Part shown: positions 10,016 to 20,224 of the stretch, piece by piece
How the letters are laid out: every line of letters begins with the position of its first letter
Numbering within the stretch: position 1 is the first letter of the stretch
NCBI RefSeq assembly: GCF_000423185.1
Contig: NZ_AUHM01000001.1
Location: forward strand, 558,001-622,000
Length of the DNA stretch: 64,000 nt
Source of the DNA: Inquilinus limosus DSM 16000
GTDB taxonomy: Bacteria; Pseudomonadota; Alphaproteobacteria; DSM-16000; Inquilinaceae
Direction: 5' to 3'
Program-made: the position numbers and the translations under genes
The notes under the pieces: model-generated
The model's database searches: none
What the model saw: only the letters and a program-made list of their open reading frames with translations
Told to the model about the DNA's origin: nothing

Positions 10016-11043
10016 CAGGCGCTCCGCCGCAGCCGCCAGATCAGGCCGAACAGGAAGGGCGCGCCGATGATCGCGGTGACGACGCCGAGCTTCAGCTCCG
10101 GCTGCATCCGGACCAGCCGCAGCCCGGTATCGGCCAGCAGCAGCAGCACGGCCCCGCCGAGGCCGCTGACCGGCAGCAGCCGCCCCGGCCGGTGCCCGAC
10201 CAGGGGGCGCAGCAGATGCGGCACCACGAGGCCGACGAAGCCGATCGCGCCGGTCACCGCCACCGCGCTGCCGACCGCCAGAGCGGCTCCGGCGATCAGC
10301 TGCAGCCGCAGCCGGCCGAGGTCGAAGCCGAGGCTGGCGGCGGTGTCCTCGCCCAGGGTCAGCGCATCCAGCGCCCGCGCCCCGGCCAGGATCAGGGCCC
10401 AGCCGGCGAGCATCGGCGGCAGCACCAGCCAGACATGGTCCAGGCTGCGGTCGGCCAGGGATCCCATCAGCCAGAACACGATCTCCAGCGCCGCGTAGGG
10501 GTTCGGCGACAGGTTCAGCGCCAGCGCGGTCAGGGCGCCGGCGGCGGCGCTGATGGCGACGCCGGCGAGGATCACGGTCGTCGTGCCGGCGCCGCGCCGG
10601 GCCAACGCCAGCAGCGGCAGGGTCCCCAGCACCGCCCCGGCGATGCCGCCGAGCGGCAGGGCCAGGGCGAAAGCGCCGGCGAGGCCGGAATAGAACGCCA
10701 GCACCGCGCCGAGCGCCGCCGCGGCCGAGACGCCGATCACCCCGGGGTCGGCCAGCGGGTTGCGCAGCAGCCCCTGCATCGCGGCGCCGCCGAGGCCGAG
10801 GCTGAACCCGACCAGGAGGCCGAGCAGCGCCCGTGGCAGCCGCAGCTCGACCAGCACCAGCGCCGGAAGCGACGGGCGCCCGGACAACAGGTCCCCGGTC
10901 GCGGCCACCAGATCGAGGGGCGCATAGCCGGTGACGGCCGACCCGGCGAGGCAGGCCAGCATCGCCACGGTAAGGCCGACGACCAGCACCGGGTAGGACG
11001 GCGCCGTGGCGTGACCGCGCTTGGCGTCGGTATCGGCAGTCAC
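10015..11043 (-). CDS. btuC: Cobalamin ABC importer, permease
   Basis: A 342-residue FecCD/BtuC-type permease with about ten transmembrane helices. Family motifs include 'LRLPRALLGLLVGFSLGLGGAAMQGLLRNPLADPGVIGVS' near residues 67-106 and 'GAIGFVGLVVPHLLR' near the C-terminus, the coupling-helix region that contacts BtuD. GTG 11043 is chosen because it overlaps the btuF stop in GTGA and follows a GA-rich Shine-Dalgarno (GGAGGGGAGG-like). Upstream in-frame codons are Arg/Gly-rich noise antisense to btuF. Confidence 0.92.
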   Translation of the reverse strand: MTADTDAKRGHATAPSYPVLVVGLTVAMLACLAGSAVTGYAPLDLVAATGDLLSGRPSLPALVLVELRLPRALLGLLVGFSLGLGGAAMQGLLRNPLADPGVIGVSAAAALGAVLAFYSGLAGAFALALPLGGIAGAVLGTLPLLALARRGAGTTTVILAGVAISAAAGALTALALNLSPNPYAALEIVFWLMGSLADRSLDHVWLVLPPMLAGWALILAGARALDALTLGEDTAASLGFDLGRLRLQLIAGAALAVGSAVAVTGAIGFVGLVVPHLLRPLVGHRPGRLLPVSGLGGAVLLLLADTGLRLVRMQPELKLGVVTAIIGAPFLFGLIWRLRRSA

Positions 11044-12014
11044 GGCCCCTCCCCCTCCGCCTCGCGGGCCGCGGCGGCGATCAGGGCGGCGGCCTCGGCC
11101 ACGTCGGGGCCGGCGCAGCTCCACAGCCGCGAGGGCACCCGGACCACGCGCAGGTCCGGCAGGGCCGCCAGGATCGGGTGGTCCAGCATCGCCTCGCCCA
11201 GGGACGGCGCCCCGTTCTCCGGCTGGTTCAGGATCAGCAGCCGCACCCCGGCCATCGCCACGCTCTCCAGCGGGATCTCGCCGGCCCCTTCCAAGCCGCG
11301 CTCGGCGGCCAGGTTGCGGACGCCGGCGAGGCGCAGCACCTCGTCGATCAGCGAGCCGCGGCCGGCGGTGAAGCCGTTCGGCTGCAGCACCACGGCGAGC
11401 GGGTGCGAGACTGGCCTGCGGATCGCCGCGAGACGGCCGTCCATCGCCGCGATCATGCGCTCGCTGCGCTCCACCTGGCCCAGCGCCGCCGCCACCGTGC
11501 GGATCTGGGCGCGGATGCCGTCCACGCTCTCCGGCACTCCGATCTCCAGGATCGGCAGCCCCAGGCGGCGCAGCAGCGCCACGGAGCCGCCCGCGGCGAA
11601 GCTCCCGACCACGACCAGGTCAGGGTCGAGCGCCGCGACCTCCTCCGCCATGCCGTGATTGACCGGCACCGTCGCCGCCTCGGCTGCCACCGCCGAGTTC
11701 TCCGGGTCGCGGGCCAGCCAGGTCACCGCCCGCACATCGGCGCGGTCGGCCAGGCGCAGCACCAGCGCGTCGGCGCAAAGATTCAGCGAGACGACCCGAT
11801 GCGGCCGGGCCATGGCGGGCGACGCGAGGCCCAGCACGGCGGCCAGGAAAAGTCTCGTCGACCAGAGACTCAGGCCCCTCTTTCTGTCATGCCCGGGCTT
11901 GACCCGGGCATCCAGAGGATGTCGAGACCTCCTGGATTGCCGGGTCAAGCCCGGCAATGACAGCCATGAGAGATACCTTTGCTCTCGGCCGGGGCATCCG
12001 ATGATCTTGAGCAT
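11040..12014 (-). CDS. btuF: Cobalamin-binding periplasmic protein with a repeat-derived N-terminal extension
   Basis: A BtuF/FecB-like class III solute-binding protein that delivers B12 from the outer-membrane receptor to BtuCD. The mature part starts 'RPHRVVSLNLCADALVLRLADR' and contains 'VAALDPDLVVVGSFAAGG' and 'DEVLRLAGVRNLA', typical of the family. A signal-peptide-like helix (RLFLAAVLGLASPAMA) precedes it. Between ATG 12014, five bases after the btuB stop, and that helix the frame reads straight through a dispersed palindromic repeat ('SLPGLTRQSRRSRHPLDARV'). That adds about 50 residues. Either the extension is made and removed, or translation starts inside, perhaps at a non-ATG codon behind AGAAAGAGGGG. 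The start is uncertain. Confidence 0.82.
   Translation of the reverse strand: MLKIIGCPGREQRYLSWLSLPGLTRQSRRSRHPLDARVKPGHDRKRGLSLWSTRLFLAAVLGLASPAMARPHRVVSLNLCADALVLRLADRADVRAVTWLARDPENSAVAAEAATVPVNHGMAEEVAALDPDLVVVGSFAAGGSVALLRRLGLPILEIGVPESVDGIRAQIRTVAAALGQVERSERMIAAMDGRLAAIRRPVSHPLAVVLQPNGFTAGRGSLIDEVLRLAGVRNLAAERGLEGAGEIPLESVAMAGVRLLILNQPENGAPSLGEAMLDHPILAALPDLRVVRVPSRLWSCAGPDVAEAAALIAAAAREAEGEGP
11885..11962. repeat. Dispersed palindromic repeat inside the 5' end of btuF
   Basis: The arms TGTCATGCCCGGGCTTGACC and GGGTCAAGCCCGGCAATGACA flank a short middle that includes GGATGTCGAGACCTCC. It is the same family as 3732-3818. Here it lies inside the open frame between the btuB stop and the btuF signal sequence and is translated without a stop in that frame. 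Confidence 0.75.
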
Positions 12015-12019
12015 CGCGA

Positions 12020-13915
12020 TCAGAAGCTGACCTTCATGCCGAGATAGCCGGCGCGCCGGAGCGAGCCGTAGGTCCAGACCTCCTCATAGGCCTCGTCCAG
12101 CAGGTTGTCGATCCGGCCATAGACCTGCACCCTGTCGCTCACCTGATAGGACGCCGCCAGGTTCACCAGCGTATAGCCGTCGAGCGTCGCCGGCGACGAA
12201 TTGTAGGCCTCGTCGAAGGCCAGGTCCTTCTGCGGGCCGTTGTAGTCGATGCCGAGATTGACGGTCGCCGCGCCGTCCAGGAACCGGTAGTTGATGTCGA
12301 GGCTGGCGATGTTCCGCGGCCGGCGCACCAGCTCCGCCCCGGTCGCGTCCTGCGCGTCGGTGTAGGTGTAGGCGGCGCGGACGGTCAGGTCGTCGATCGG
12401 GATCACCGACACGCCCAGCTCCACCCCGCGCGCGGTCGCCGTGCCCGGCAGGTTGGCCGAGCCCTGCCCCGAGCCGACGATCAGGTCGCTGATGCGCTGC
12501 TCGAAATAGGTCGCGTCCAGCACCACCCGGTCGCCCCAGACCTCTTGGTCGAAGCCGGCGTCCCAGCCTTCCGCCCGTTCCGGCTTCAGGTTCGGGTTAC
12601 CGCGGTAGGTGTTGGTGAAGCCGTACAGCTCGAACAGCGTCGGGTTCTTCACCCCGGTGCCGTAGGAGGCCCGCAGCTTGGTCCCGGTGGCGTCTATCCG
12701 GTAGGCCGCGGTCAGGCGCCAAGTGGTGGTGTCGCGGAACAGGTCGTTCAGGTCGTGCCGCATGCTGCCGGTCAGGAACAGGCTGTCGAACAGGCCGAGC
12801 TGGTATTGCCCGACCAGACCGGTCGAGCCGATGCGGCGGCTGAAATCGGCGAAGCCGCTGTCGCTGTCGGCCTGCTGCTCCTCATGGTCGACGGCGAAGG
12901 TCAGGCGGTGCTCGGCCGGCAGCAGCGCCTCGGTGTCCAGCGACAGGTTGGTCTGGTAGTCGATGCGGGTCGTCTTTCCGCGATAGCTGCTGGTGACGAT
13001 GTCGTCGCCGTCGCGGTAATCGCGGCTGTCGTCGACATAGGACAGGCCGACGACGTGCTCCCACCGCCCGTCGAGCAGCTTGAGCCTGCCCTGGATGCGG
13101 CCGAGGAAGGTCGAGCCGTCGACGTCGTCCCTGCTGTCGATGGCGCCGAGGCCGCCGGCGAAGCCGTCGAGATCGGTGCGGAAGCGGGTGTAGCGGCCGA
13201 TCACGTCGATATCGACCAGCTCGCTCGGGTGCAGCCCAATCTTCGTATAGACCGTGCCGTTGCGGGTGCCGTCGGCCTCGCTGCCCCGGCGGGCCGCCGA
13301 GGTGCCGTCCGTGAGCAGGCCGGCCGCGCCGAGCAGGACATCCAGATCGTCGTCACCGCCGCTGACCGAGGCGTGGCCGCGCACCGTGCCGTAGCCGCCG
13401 CCCTCCAGCGAGGCGGTGCCGCCGACCGGCCCCTCGCCGCGCCGGGTGACGATGTTGACCACGCCGCCGATCGCGTCCGATCCGTAGAGCGCGCTCTGCG
13501 GCCCGCGCAGCACCTCGATCCGCTCGATGTCGTCGGCCATCAGATGGGCGAAGTCGAACTCCGACTCCGAGGACGGGTCGTTGACCTCGACCCCGTCGAT
13601 CAGCACCAGCGTCTGGTTGCTCTCGGAACCGCGGATGCGGATCTGGGCCGACTGGCCCAGCGGGCCGGTGCGGTTGACGGCGACGCCCGGCACCGTGCGC
13701 AGCACGTCGGAGACCTGGCGGATCTGCCGGTCCTCCAGCTCCTGCCGGGTGATGACGGTGACGGCGCTGCCGACCTCCGCCGCCGGGGTCGGCACGCGGT
13801 TGGCGGTGACGACGATCGGCTCGAGGGTCAGCGCGGACGGCGGCTCCTGGGCCGCGGCGGGCACGGAGACGCCGGCCGCCAGGACGGTCAGGATGCAGCG
13901 GGACGGGACGGACAT
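12020..13915 (-). CDS. btuB: TonB-dependent cobalamin receptor
   Basis: A 631-residue outer-membrane receptor: signal peptide (MSVPSRCILTVLAAGVSVPAAAQ), a TonB-box region (EPIVVTANR), plug domain ('VSDVLRTVPGVAVNRTGP', 'IRIRGSESNQTLVLIDGVEVND', 'IERIEVLRGPQSALYGSDAIGGVVNI') and a 22-strand barrel ending in the aromatic terminus GYLGMKVSF. Start ATG 13915 has AGAGGT upstream. It is first in the operon, 118 bases behind a cobalamin riboswitch, which fixes the substrate. It needs TonB-ExbBD energy, which is not encoded nearby. Confidence 0.94.
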   Translation of the reverse strand: MSVPSRCILTVLAAGVSVPAAAQEPPSALTLEPIVVTANRVPTPAAEVGSAVTVITRQELEDRQIRQVSDVLRTVPGVAVNRTGPLGQSAQIRIRGSESNQTLVLIDGVEVNDPSSESEFDFAHLMADDIERIEVLRGPQSALYGSDAIGGVVNIVTRRGEGPVGGTASLEGGGYGTVRGHASVSGGDDDLDVLLGAAGLLTDGTSAARRGSEADGTRNGTVYTKIGLHPSELVDIDVIGRYTRFRTDLDGFAGGLGAIDSRDDVDGSTFLGRIQGRLKLLDGRWEHVVGLSYVDDSRDYRDGDDIVTSSYRGKTTRIDYQTNLSLDTEALLPAEHRLTFAVDHEEQQADSDSGFADFSRRIGSTGLVGQYQLGLFDSLFLTGSMRHDLNDLFRDTTTWRLTAAYRIDATGTKLRASYGTGVKNPTLFELYGFTNTYRGNPNLKPERAEGWDAGFDQEVWGDRVVLDATYFEQRISDLIVGSGQGSANLPGTATARGVELGVSVIPIDDLTVRAAYTYTDAQDATGAELVRRPRNIASLDINYRFLDGAATVNLGIDYNGPQKDLAFDEAYNSSPATLDGYTLVNLAASYQVSDRVQVYGRIDNLLDEAYEEVWTYGSLRRAGYLGMKVSF

Positions 13916-14033
13916 GGAGACCTCTGGGGACACGCCTGTGGCACGTCACCGCGAACGCTGTCTCCCCGGCCGCCGCCGGTTCGGCAACCACCAGGACACC
14001 CCGCCCGGCGTGCTCGCGCGTGACCACGGATGA

Positions 14034-14197
14034 CGGCAGGTCTCCTGGCTCGCGGGTCGTCGCCGTTCCGTCGCCTTCCCGGGGCCTGAGAGACCCAGTG
14101 GCTTCATGACGGAGGACTCGCCGCTCACAGTTGCGGGGACAGCCGCAGCCTTGGGCTTGGCCCGCACTGCGTTCCCTTTTGATCCCGAAGGAACCGT
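14034..14197 (-). promoter_or_regulatory. Cobalamin (B12) riboswitch
   Basis: Read on the minus strand the conserved elements occur in order. First is an upstream hairpin and GGGAACGCAGTGCGGG, then CCCCGCAACTGT (14127-14138), then the B12 box GCCACTG (14096-14102). CCGGGAAGGCG and the closing GAGCCAGGAGACCTGCCG (14034-14051) follow. This matches the adenosylcobalamin riboswitch consensus throughout. It lies in the 5' leader of btuB, so bound cobalamin should shut off the whole btuB-F-C-D operon. The 5' limit near 14197 is approximate. Confidence 0.95.
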
Positions 14198-14207
14198 CGC
14201 GGCGAAG

Positions 14208-15230
14208 CTAGTGGGCCGCCGGCCGCGCCGTCAACAGCGCATCGAGGCCGAGCGCGGCGGCGTTGGCGCCGGAATCCGCATAGGGCGGCAGGCGGTTCTC
14301 CTCGCGCAGCTCGCTGTCGCAGATCGCCACCATCCGCGGCACCCAGCGCACCACGTGGTCGACCAGGGCCCGCACCGCCGGCACCAGGCCGCGACGGGAG
14401 GCGAAGACCGCCTGCACCTCGCCCTCCGGCACGCGCCAGTCCAGCAGCACATGCTCCAGCAGCCCGGCCTGGACCGCCGGCCGGCAGATGTAGTCCGGCA
14501 GCAGCGCGGCGCCGAGCTCGTCGATCGCGGCCTGGCGCAGCGTGAACATGTCGTCGCTGGCCAGCCGCGGCGTGTGCGGCACCGAATGTGTGGCGCCGGC
14601 GGCGTCTGCCATGGTCCAGACATGGCGGCCGTCGGCGCGGTGCAGGTCGAGCGTGCCGAGGCGGATCAGGTCGACCGGCTCCACCGGCCGGCCGACGCGG
14701 TCCAGCAGCGCCGGCGCGGCCACCACCACGGACCGGGTCTGGGCCAGCACCCGCACCACCACATCGGACGGCTCGATCGGCGGCTTGCGCACGCGGAAGG
14801 CGAGGTCCACCCGCTCCTCGATCACGTCGACGCGGCGGCCGGTCAGCTCCATCGAGATGCGCACCGCCGGATGGGCGGCGAGGAAGCTGTTGATCAGCGG
14901 CGCGATCATGGTCTGCGCCAGGATGTGCGGGCAGGTGACGCGGATCAGCCCGCTCGGCTCGGACCGCGCCTGGGCCACCGCCTGCTCCGCCGCCTCGGCC
15001 TCGGCCAGGATGGTCTCGCAATGGCGCAGGAAGCGCTCGCCGACATCGGTCAGCGACAGCCGGCGGGTCGAGCGCTGCAAGAGCCGGACGCCGAGCCCTT
15101 CCTCCAGCGCCGCGATGCGGCGGCTGAGCCGCGACTTGGGCAGGCCGAGCGCCCGGCCGGCGGCGGTGAAGCCGCCCAGCTGCGCCACCTTGGCGAAGAG
15201 ACGGAGGTCGTTGAGGTCGAGCATGGCCAT
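14208..15230 (-). CDS. LysR-family transcriptional regulator
   Basis: A regulator of about 340 residues. The N-terminal winged helix is 'LNDLRLFAKVAQLGGFTAAGRALGLPKSRLSRRIAALEEGLGVRLLQRSTRRLSLTDVG' in overview (about residues 4-62). A LysR substrate-binding domain follows (SGLIRVTCPHILAQTMIAPL). The start could be ATG 15230 or 15224 (MLDLNDL); neither has a strong Shine-Dalgarno. It is divergent from the AzoR-type reductase at 15347, and LysR proteins of this subgroup commonly control such a divergent quinone/azo reductase. Its stop abuts the riboswitch region of the next operon. Confidence 0.88.
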   Translation of the reverse strand: MAMLDLNDLRLFAKVAQLGGFTAAGRALGLPKSRLSRRIAALEEGLGVRLLQRSTRRLSLTDVGERFLRHCETILAEAEAAEQAVAQARSEPSGLIRVTCPHILAQTMIAPLINSFLAAHPAVRISMELTGRRVDVIEERVDLAFRVRKPPIEPSDVVVRVLAQTRSVVVAAPALLDRVGRPVEPVDLIRLGTLDLHRADGRHVWTMADAAGATHSVPHTPRLASDDMFTLRQAAIDELGAALLPDYICRPAVQAGLLEHVLLDWRVPEGEVQAVFASRRGLVPAVRALVDHVVRWVPRMVAICDSELREENRLPPYADSGANAAALGLDALLTARPAAH

Positions 15231-15346
15231 CACCGGCGTATTGTGCGCGTGGATAGAACGATCCATCGCAGATTCAATGGCTACAGCCTGATTGGCTCCA
15301 TCCGTAAATGCAATGCCGATTCATTGGCAACAGGAGGGGTCCTCTC

Positions 15347-15970
15347 GTGAAGATCCTGCAGATCGATTCCAGCCCGCTCGGCGACGCCTCGGTGTCGCGC
15401 CAGCTCACCCGCGCCACCGTGGACGCATGGCGGGCGCAGTACCCGCAGGCCGAGCTGGTGTATCGCGACCTCGCCGCCGACGCGCCGGCGCATCTCTCGG
15501 CCGAACGCCTGGCCGTGATCAAGTTCGGCAAGGACGCCGAGCTGACGCCGGTCCAGGCCGAGGAGCGGGCGCTGATCGACGAGATCGTCGAAGAGTTCCT
15601 GTCGGCCGACGTCGTGGTGATCGGCGCGCCGATGTACAACTTCACGATCCCGACCCAGTTGAAGGCCTGGCTCGACCGGCTGCTGCAGGCCGGCCGCACC
15701 TTCCGCTACGGCGAGACGGGCCCGATCGGCCTGGCCGGCGGCCGCAAGGTGATCGTCGCCTCCTCGCGCGGCGGCATCTACACCGCGGGGCTGGAGGCGC
15801 TGGACCATCAGGAGGCCTATCTGCGCACCGCGCTCGGCTTCATCGGCGTCACCGACATCCAGTTCGTGCGCGCCGAGGGCGTGTCGATGGGCCCGGAGCA
15901 CCGCGAGCGCGCCATCGCCGAGGGCCATCAGCAGGCGAAGGCCTCTCCGGCCCTGGCCGCGGCGGCCTGA
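15347..15970 (+). CDS. azoR: FMN-dependent NADH:quinone oxidoreductase / azoreductase
   Basis: A 207-residue flavodoxin-fold reductase of the AzoR/AcpD family, which reduces quinones and azo compounds with NADH. The phosphate-binding loop is 'QIDSSPLGDASVSRQL' (about 5-20). 'GAPMYNFTIPTQLKAWLDR' (about 94-112) and 'SSRGGIY' line the FMN site. GTG 15347 is chosen because of a strong AGGAGGGG Shine-Dalgarno at 15332-15339. It is divergent from the LysR gene, which probably regulates it in response to electrophiles. Confidence 0.9.
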   Translation: MKILQIDSSPLGDASVSRQLTRATVDAWRAQYPQAELVYRDLAADAPAHLSAERLAVIKFGKDAELTPVQAEERALIDEIVEEFLSADVVVIGAPMYNFTIPTQLKAWLDRLLQAGRTFRYGETGPIGLAGGRKVIVASSRGGIYTAGLEALDHQEAYLRTALGFIGVTDIQFVRAEGVSMGPEHRERAIAEGHQQAKASPALAAAA

Positions 15971-15994
15971 AGGCGGCGCCCGGTTCTCATTTTG

Positions 15995-16123
15995 CCTCTC
16001 CCGCTTGCGGGAGAGGTCGGGGACGCAAAGCGGCTCCGGGTAAGGGCGTTCGTCGAGGTCTGCGCCAACCCTCACCCGGTCTCGCTGCGCGAGCCCGACC
16101 TCTCCCGCCCCGCGGGAGAGGTC
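15995..16123. repeat. Dispersed palindromic repeat, 'CCTCTCCCGC' type
   Basis: It starts CCTCTCCCGCTTGCGGGAGA and ends with a matching hairpin CTCCCGCCCCGCGGGAG, so it carries two small hairpins facing each other across about 80 bases (including CCAACCCTCACCCGG). Related elements lie at 27823-27863 and 37262-37394. It sits between the convergent azoR and mmsA genes. Confidence 0.65.
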
Positions 16124-16153
16124 ACGCGCTTTCGCCCAAACGGACCGGAAGGT

Positions 16154-17647
<1,494 letters not shown>

Positions 17648-17807
17648 GGCTGCGCTCCTCCAGAACAGAATTCTTTCTCGCCGACAGTCGGAAGCGCCCG
17701 AATTGCCGCGCCCGTCGCGACGGGCTTGGCGGCCGGGGCGCCGCTGTCGTAACTACCGCCATGCTACGGCGGCCCGGACCGCCGTCAAAGCGTCAGGATG
17801 GGGTTGC

Positions 17808-18533
17808 ATGGGTCTCGGTCTCTACGATCCGGAACGCCGCTACCGGCGGCGTGTCTGGGGCGCGATCATCCGCGTCTTCTTCTCGATCACGGTGCTGGTC
17901 GTGGTGGCGGCCTTCGCCTATCAGATCGGGGTCGAGCGGAACCGCGGGCAGATCACGACGCTGCAATCCCAGGTCGCCGGCCTGACCCAGGACAAGAGCC
18001 GGCTGGAGCAGGAACGCGTGCAGCTCCAGGCCGCCGCCCAGACGGCGCAGATCCAGTATCGCGAGCTGATGGCCCGGTTCGAGCGCGAGGTGCCGACGGG
18101 GGTCTATCGCGAGTTGGCCGACAAGGTGGCACAGCGGCTGCAGAGCGGGCTCGACCCGCAGCGTCTGGCCTTCTACATCGACCAGGCCTCGGCGCCGCGC
18201 GACTGCAAGCCGGGCGAGAGCAAGCGCTTCATCCTGCCGACCCAGAACGCGACAGGATCCAACAGCTCGGTCGCCTTCGCCAACAACACCATCGCGGTGA
18301 CCGGCCGTGGCGAGGGCGCCGTGGACGAGAGCGGCAAGGCGCAGGCCTGGTTCGATCCGGCCAAGTCCGTGACCGTCAACTTCCGCGGCATCGACGGCAA
18401 GCAGGCCACCGCCACCGGCGTCCTGCCCATGTTCCAGACCATGGTTCTGGGCGACAAGGAGTACCGCTTCAGCCTGGTCGAGGGCGAGCGCAGCTTCGTC
18501 CGCGTCACCAGCGAGGTCTGTGCCTTCCCGTGA
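17808..18533 (+). CDS. Coiled-coil inner-membrane protein of unknown function
   Basis: A 241-residue protein: a basic cytoplasmic start (MGLGLYDPERRYRRRVWG), one transmembrane helix (IIRVFFSITVLVVVAAFAYQIG, about 19-40), then a Gln/Leu-rich coiled coil (about 45-95, 'LQSQVAGLTQDKSRLEQE'). A beta-rich periplasmic domain with two cysteines (DCKPGE, EVCAFP) completes it. The Shine-Dalgarno AGGATGGGG precedes ATG 17808. It overlaps the aminoglycoside phosphotransferase gene by GTGA, so the pair is co-translated. I do not recognise the family; it may scaffold an envelope complex. Confidence 0.82.
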   Translation: MGLGLYDPERRYRRRVWGAIIRVFFSITVLVVVAAFAYQIGVERNRGQITTLQSQVAGLTQDKSRLEQERVQLQAAAQTAQIQYRELMARFEREVPTGVYRELADKVAQRLQSGLDPQRLAFYIDQASAPRDCKPGESKRFILPTQNATGSNSSVAFANNTIAVTGRGEGAVDESGKAQAWFDPAKSVTVNFRGIDGKQATATGVLPMFQTMVLGDKEYRFSLVEGERSFVRVTSEVCAFP

Positions 18534-19339
18534 GCGGGCACGACCACGACCTCCTGCCGCGCCTGCCCGCGGGGCGCGAATGGACCCCGGTCCGCCGCGG
18601 CGAATCCGGCGACCGCGTCTACCGGCGCAGCGACGGCGCCGCCTTCGCCAAGGTCTCGACCGGACCCGGCGCTGCGCTCCTGGACGGGGAGCGCCGCCGC
18701 ATCGACTGGCTCGCCGGCTCCGGCCTCGGATCGCCGGACGTGCTCGACTGGGCCGCGTCGGACGGCGCCGCCTGCCTGGTCATGAGCGCCGTGCCCGGCG
18801 TGCCGGCGAGCGAGCTGACGGCGCCGGAGCTGGCCCGGGCCTGGCCGTCGATCGCCGAGCGCATCAAGGCCCTGCACGCCCTGCCCGCCGCCGACTGCCC
18901 CTTCGACCGCGGCCTGGCGAGGATGTTCGCCCGGGCCGAGGACGTGGTCGGTCGCGACGCGGTCAATCCCGACTTCCTGGCCGAGGAGGACCGGGATGTC
19001 CCCTCCTCCGCCCTGCTCGACCGCGTGCGGGCGGAGCTGCCGCGGCGCCTGGCGCAGGAGCGGGCCGACCGCGTCGTCTGCCACGGCGACGCCTGCATGC
19101 CGAACCTGATGGTCGACCCGGAGACGCTGCGCTGCGTCGGCCTGATCGATCTGGGGCGGCTCGGCACTGCCGACCGCTATGTCGACCTCACCCTCCTCCT
19201 CGCCAACGCGCGCGAGACCTGGAGCGGGCCGGAGCAGGCGCAGGCCGCCCATGACCGCCTGTTCGAGATCCTCGCCCTCCCCCCGGACGAGGGCCGGCTC
19301 GCCTTCTATCTCCGCCTCGATCCGCTGACCTGGGGGTGA
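18530..19339 (+). CDS. Streptomycin 3''-phosphotransferase-like protein, APH(3'')-I (StrA) family
   Basis: A 269-residue kinase-fold enzyme closely resembling StrA/APH(3'')-Ib along its length. Shared segments include 'RGESGDRVYRRSDGAAFAKV' (about 25-44), 'AWPSIAERIKALHAL', 'VCHGDACMPNLMVDPETL' with the catalytic Asp of HGDxxxxN, 'GLIDLGRLGTADRYVDL' with the Mg-binding Asp, and the C-terminus LAFYLRLDPLTWG. The family phosphorylates the 3''-hydroxyl of streptomycin. GTG 18530 overlaps the upstream stop. Composition is native and no mobile element flanks it, so it looks like a chromosomal ancestor-type gene. Activity on streptomycin is inferred. Confidence 0.88.
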   Translation: MSGHDHDLLPRLPAGREWTPVRRGESGDRVYRRSDGAAFAKVSTGPGAALLDGERRRIDWLAGSGLGSPDVLDWAASDGAACLVMSAVPGVPASELTAPELARAWPSIAERIKALHALPAADCPFDRGLARMFARAEDVVGRDAVNPDFLAEEDRDVPSSALLDRVRAELPRRLAQERADRVVCHGDACMPNLMVDPETLRCVGLIDLGRLGTADRYVDLTLLLANARETWSGPEQAQAAHDRLFEILALPPDEGRLAFYLRLDPLTWG

Positions 19340-19563
19340 CGGCCCTGATCGGCCTGGGAGGAAGGTGAATCGACTTGCCGAGCATGGCCGGGAACGGTTG
19401 CTCGTGGTGAACTTATGCTCCGGGACGAGCGCCCTACCCACTTGTAGAAACCAAGCTTTCGAGCACATCATTCGGAAGAGGTATGACTAGCTAGTTCCTA
19501 AAGCCACTGTATATTGATTAAAATTTTTGCTTCCATAGCGCCAAACATACTATAGATCTCAAT

Positions 19564-20201
19564 ATGACAACTCATCTTCATCTGGAAATCGATATTTCTT
19601 CCGAACCAATATCTCAATTCCTAACAGGAAGTGAAATAGAATATCGATTTTCCGTGAGAATCAGCAGGGCATTTTCAAAAATCAATGAAATTAGACACTC
19701 CGAATTTATGTCATTTTTTTTGGAAGAAAGGAATATTATCTAATATTTGATAACGACTCAGCGTCCCGCCCCTTCAATATCATTGTCCCCATTGAACAGC
19801 CGCTCCTCCTTACGATCGTTCATTCCCTCCTGGTAAAGAATGACGCAACGCAGACCCAGCGGGACCGGCTCTTGGCAGTCTTCAGGGAATGCGATTCCGC
19901 CGCCCATCCCGATCCGGAAAGATACGTCCGGGACCGAGTAGGCGGGGAATTTCCGAAGGACCTGTTCCGCGTCCCAGTGTCGTTCTCGCTGCTGCGGACC
20001 GGGGCCAAGAAGGAGCACATCGACGAACGGGAGGCGATACTCAACCGCTACCGTCAGGGCCTGCCGTCCTCGGGAGACACCGTTGCGTATATGAAGTTGG
20101 ACGCGACGGAGCTTGTCCGATTCGTCCCGCAGACAGGACATGGCGCAGCAGGCCAGACGTCCGCTGCGGGTCGAAATCTCCGGCTGCCGGTCAAGGTCTG
20201 A
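19564..20201 (+). pseudogene. Probable frameshifted gene in an AT-rich patch
   Basis: The frame from ATG 19564 (MTTHLHLEIDISSEP) stops at 19743 after 59 residues. A second open frame covers the run of eight T at 19714-19721 and continues to TGA at 20201. A one-base shift in that T run joins '...HSEFMSF' to 'FGRKEYYLIFDNDSASRPFN' and gives about 212 residues. The second part (IVPIEQPLLLTIVHSLL, KKEHIDEREAILNRYRQGL) has clearly GC-richer third than first codon positions, as real genes here do. No family is recognised. A competing minus-strand frame at 19758-20141 exists. Bases 19480-19755 are far AT-richer than the neighbours, which suggests acquired DNA. 19340-19563 holds nothing I can identify. 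Confidence 0.35.
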
Positions 20202-20224
20202 GCCGGGTCACGGATCCCGGCGTC

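Noticed and set aside
19758-20141. 127-codon minus-strand frame (MSCLRDESDK...)
   Set aside because: It reads fairly well, and GC content changes at its stop, but its third codon positions are less GC-rich than those of the opposing plus frame. Kept only as an alternative to the frameshifted gene.
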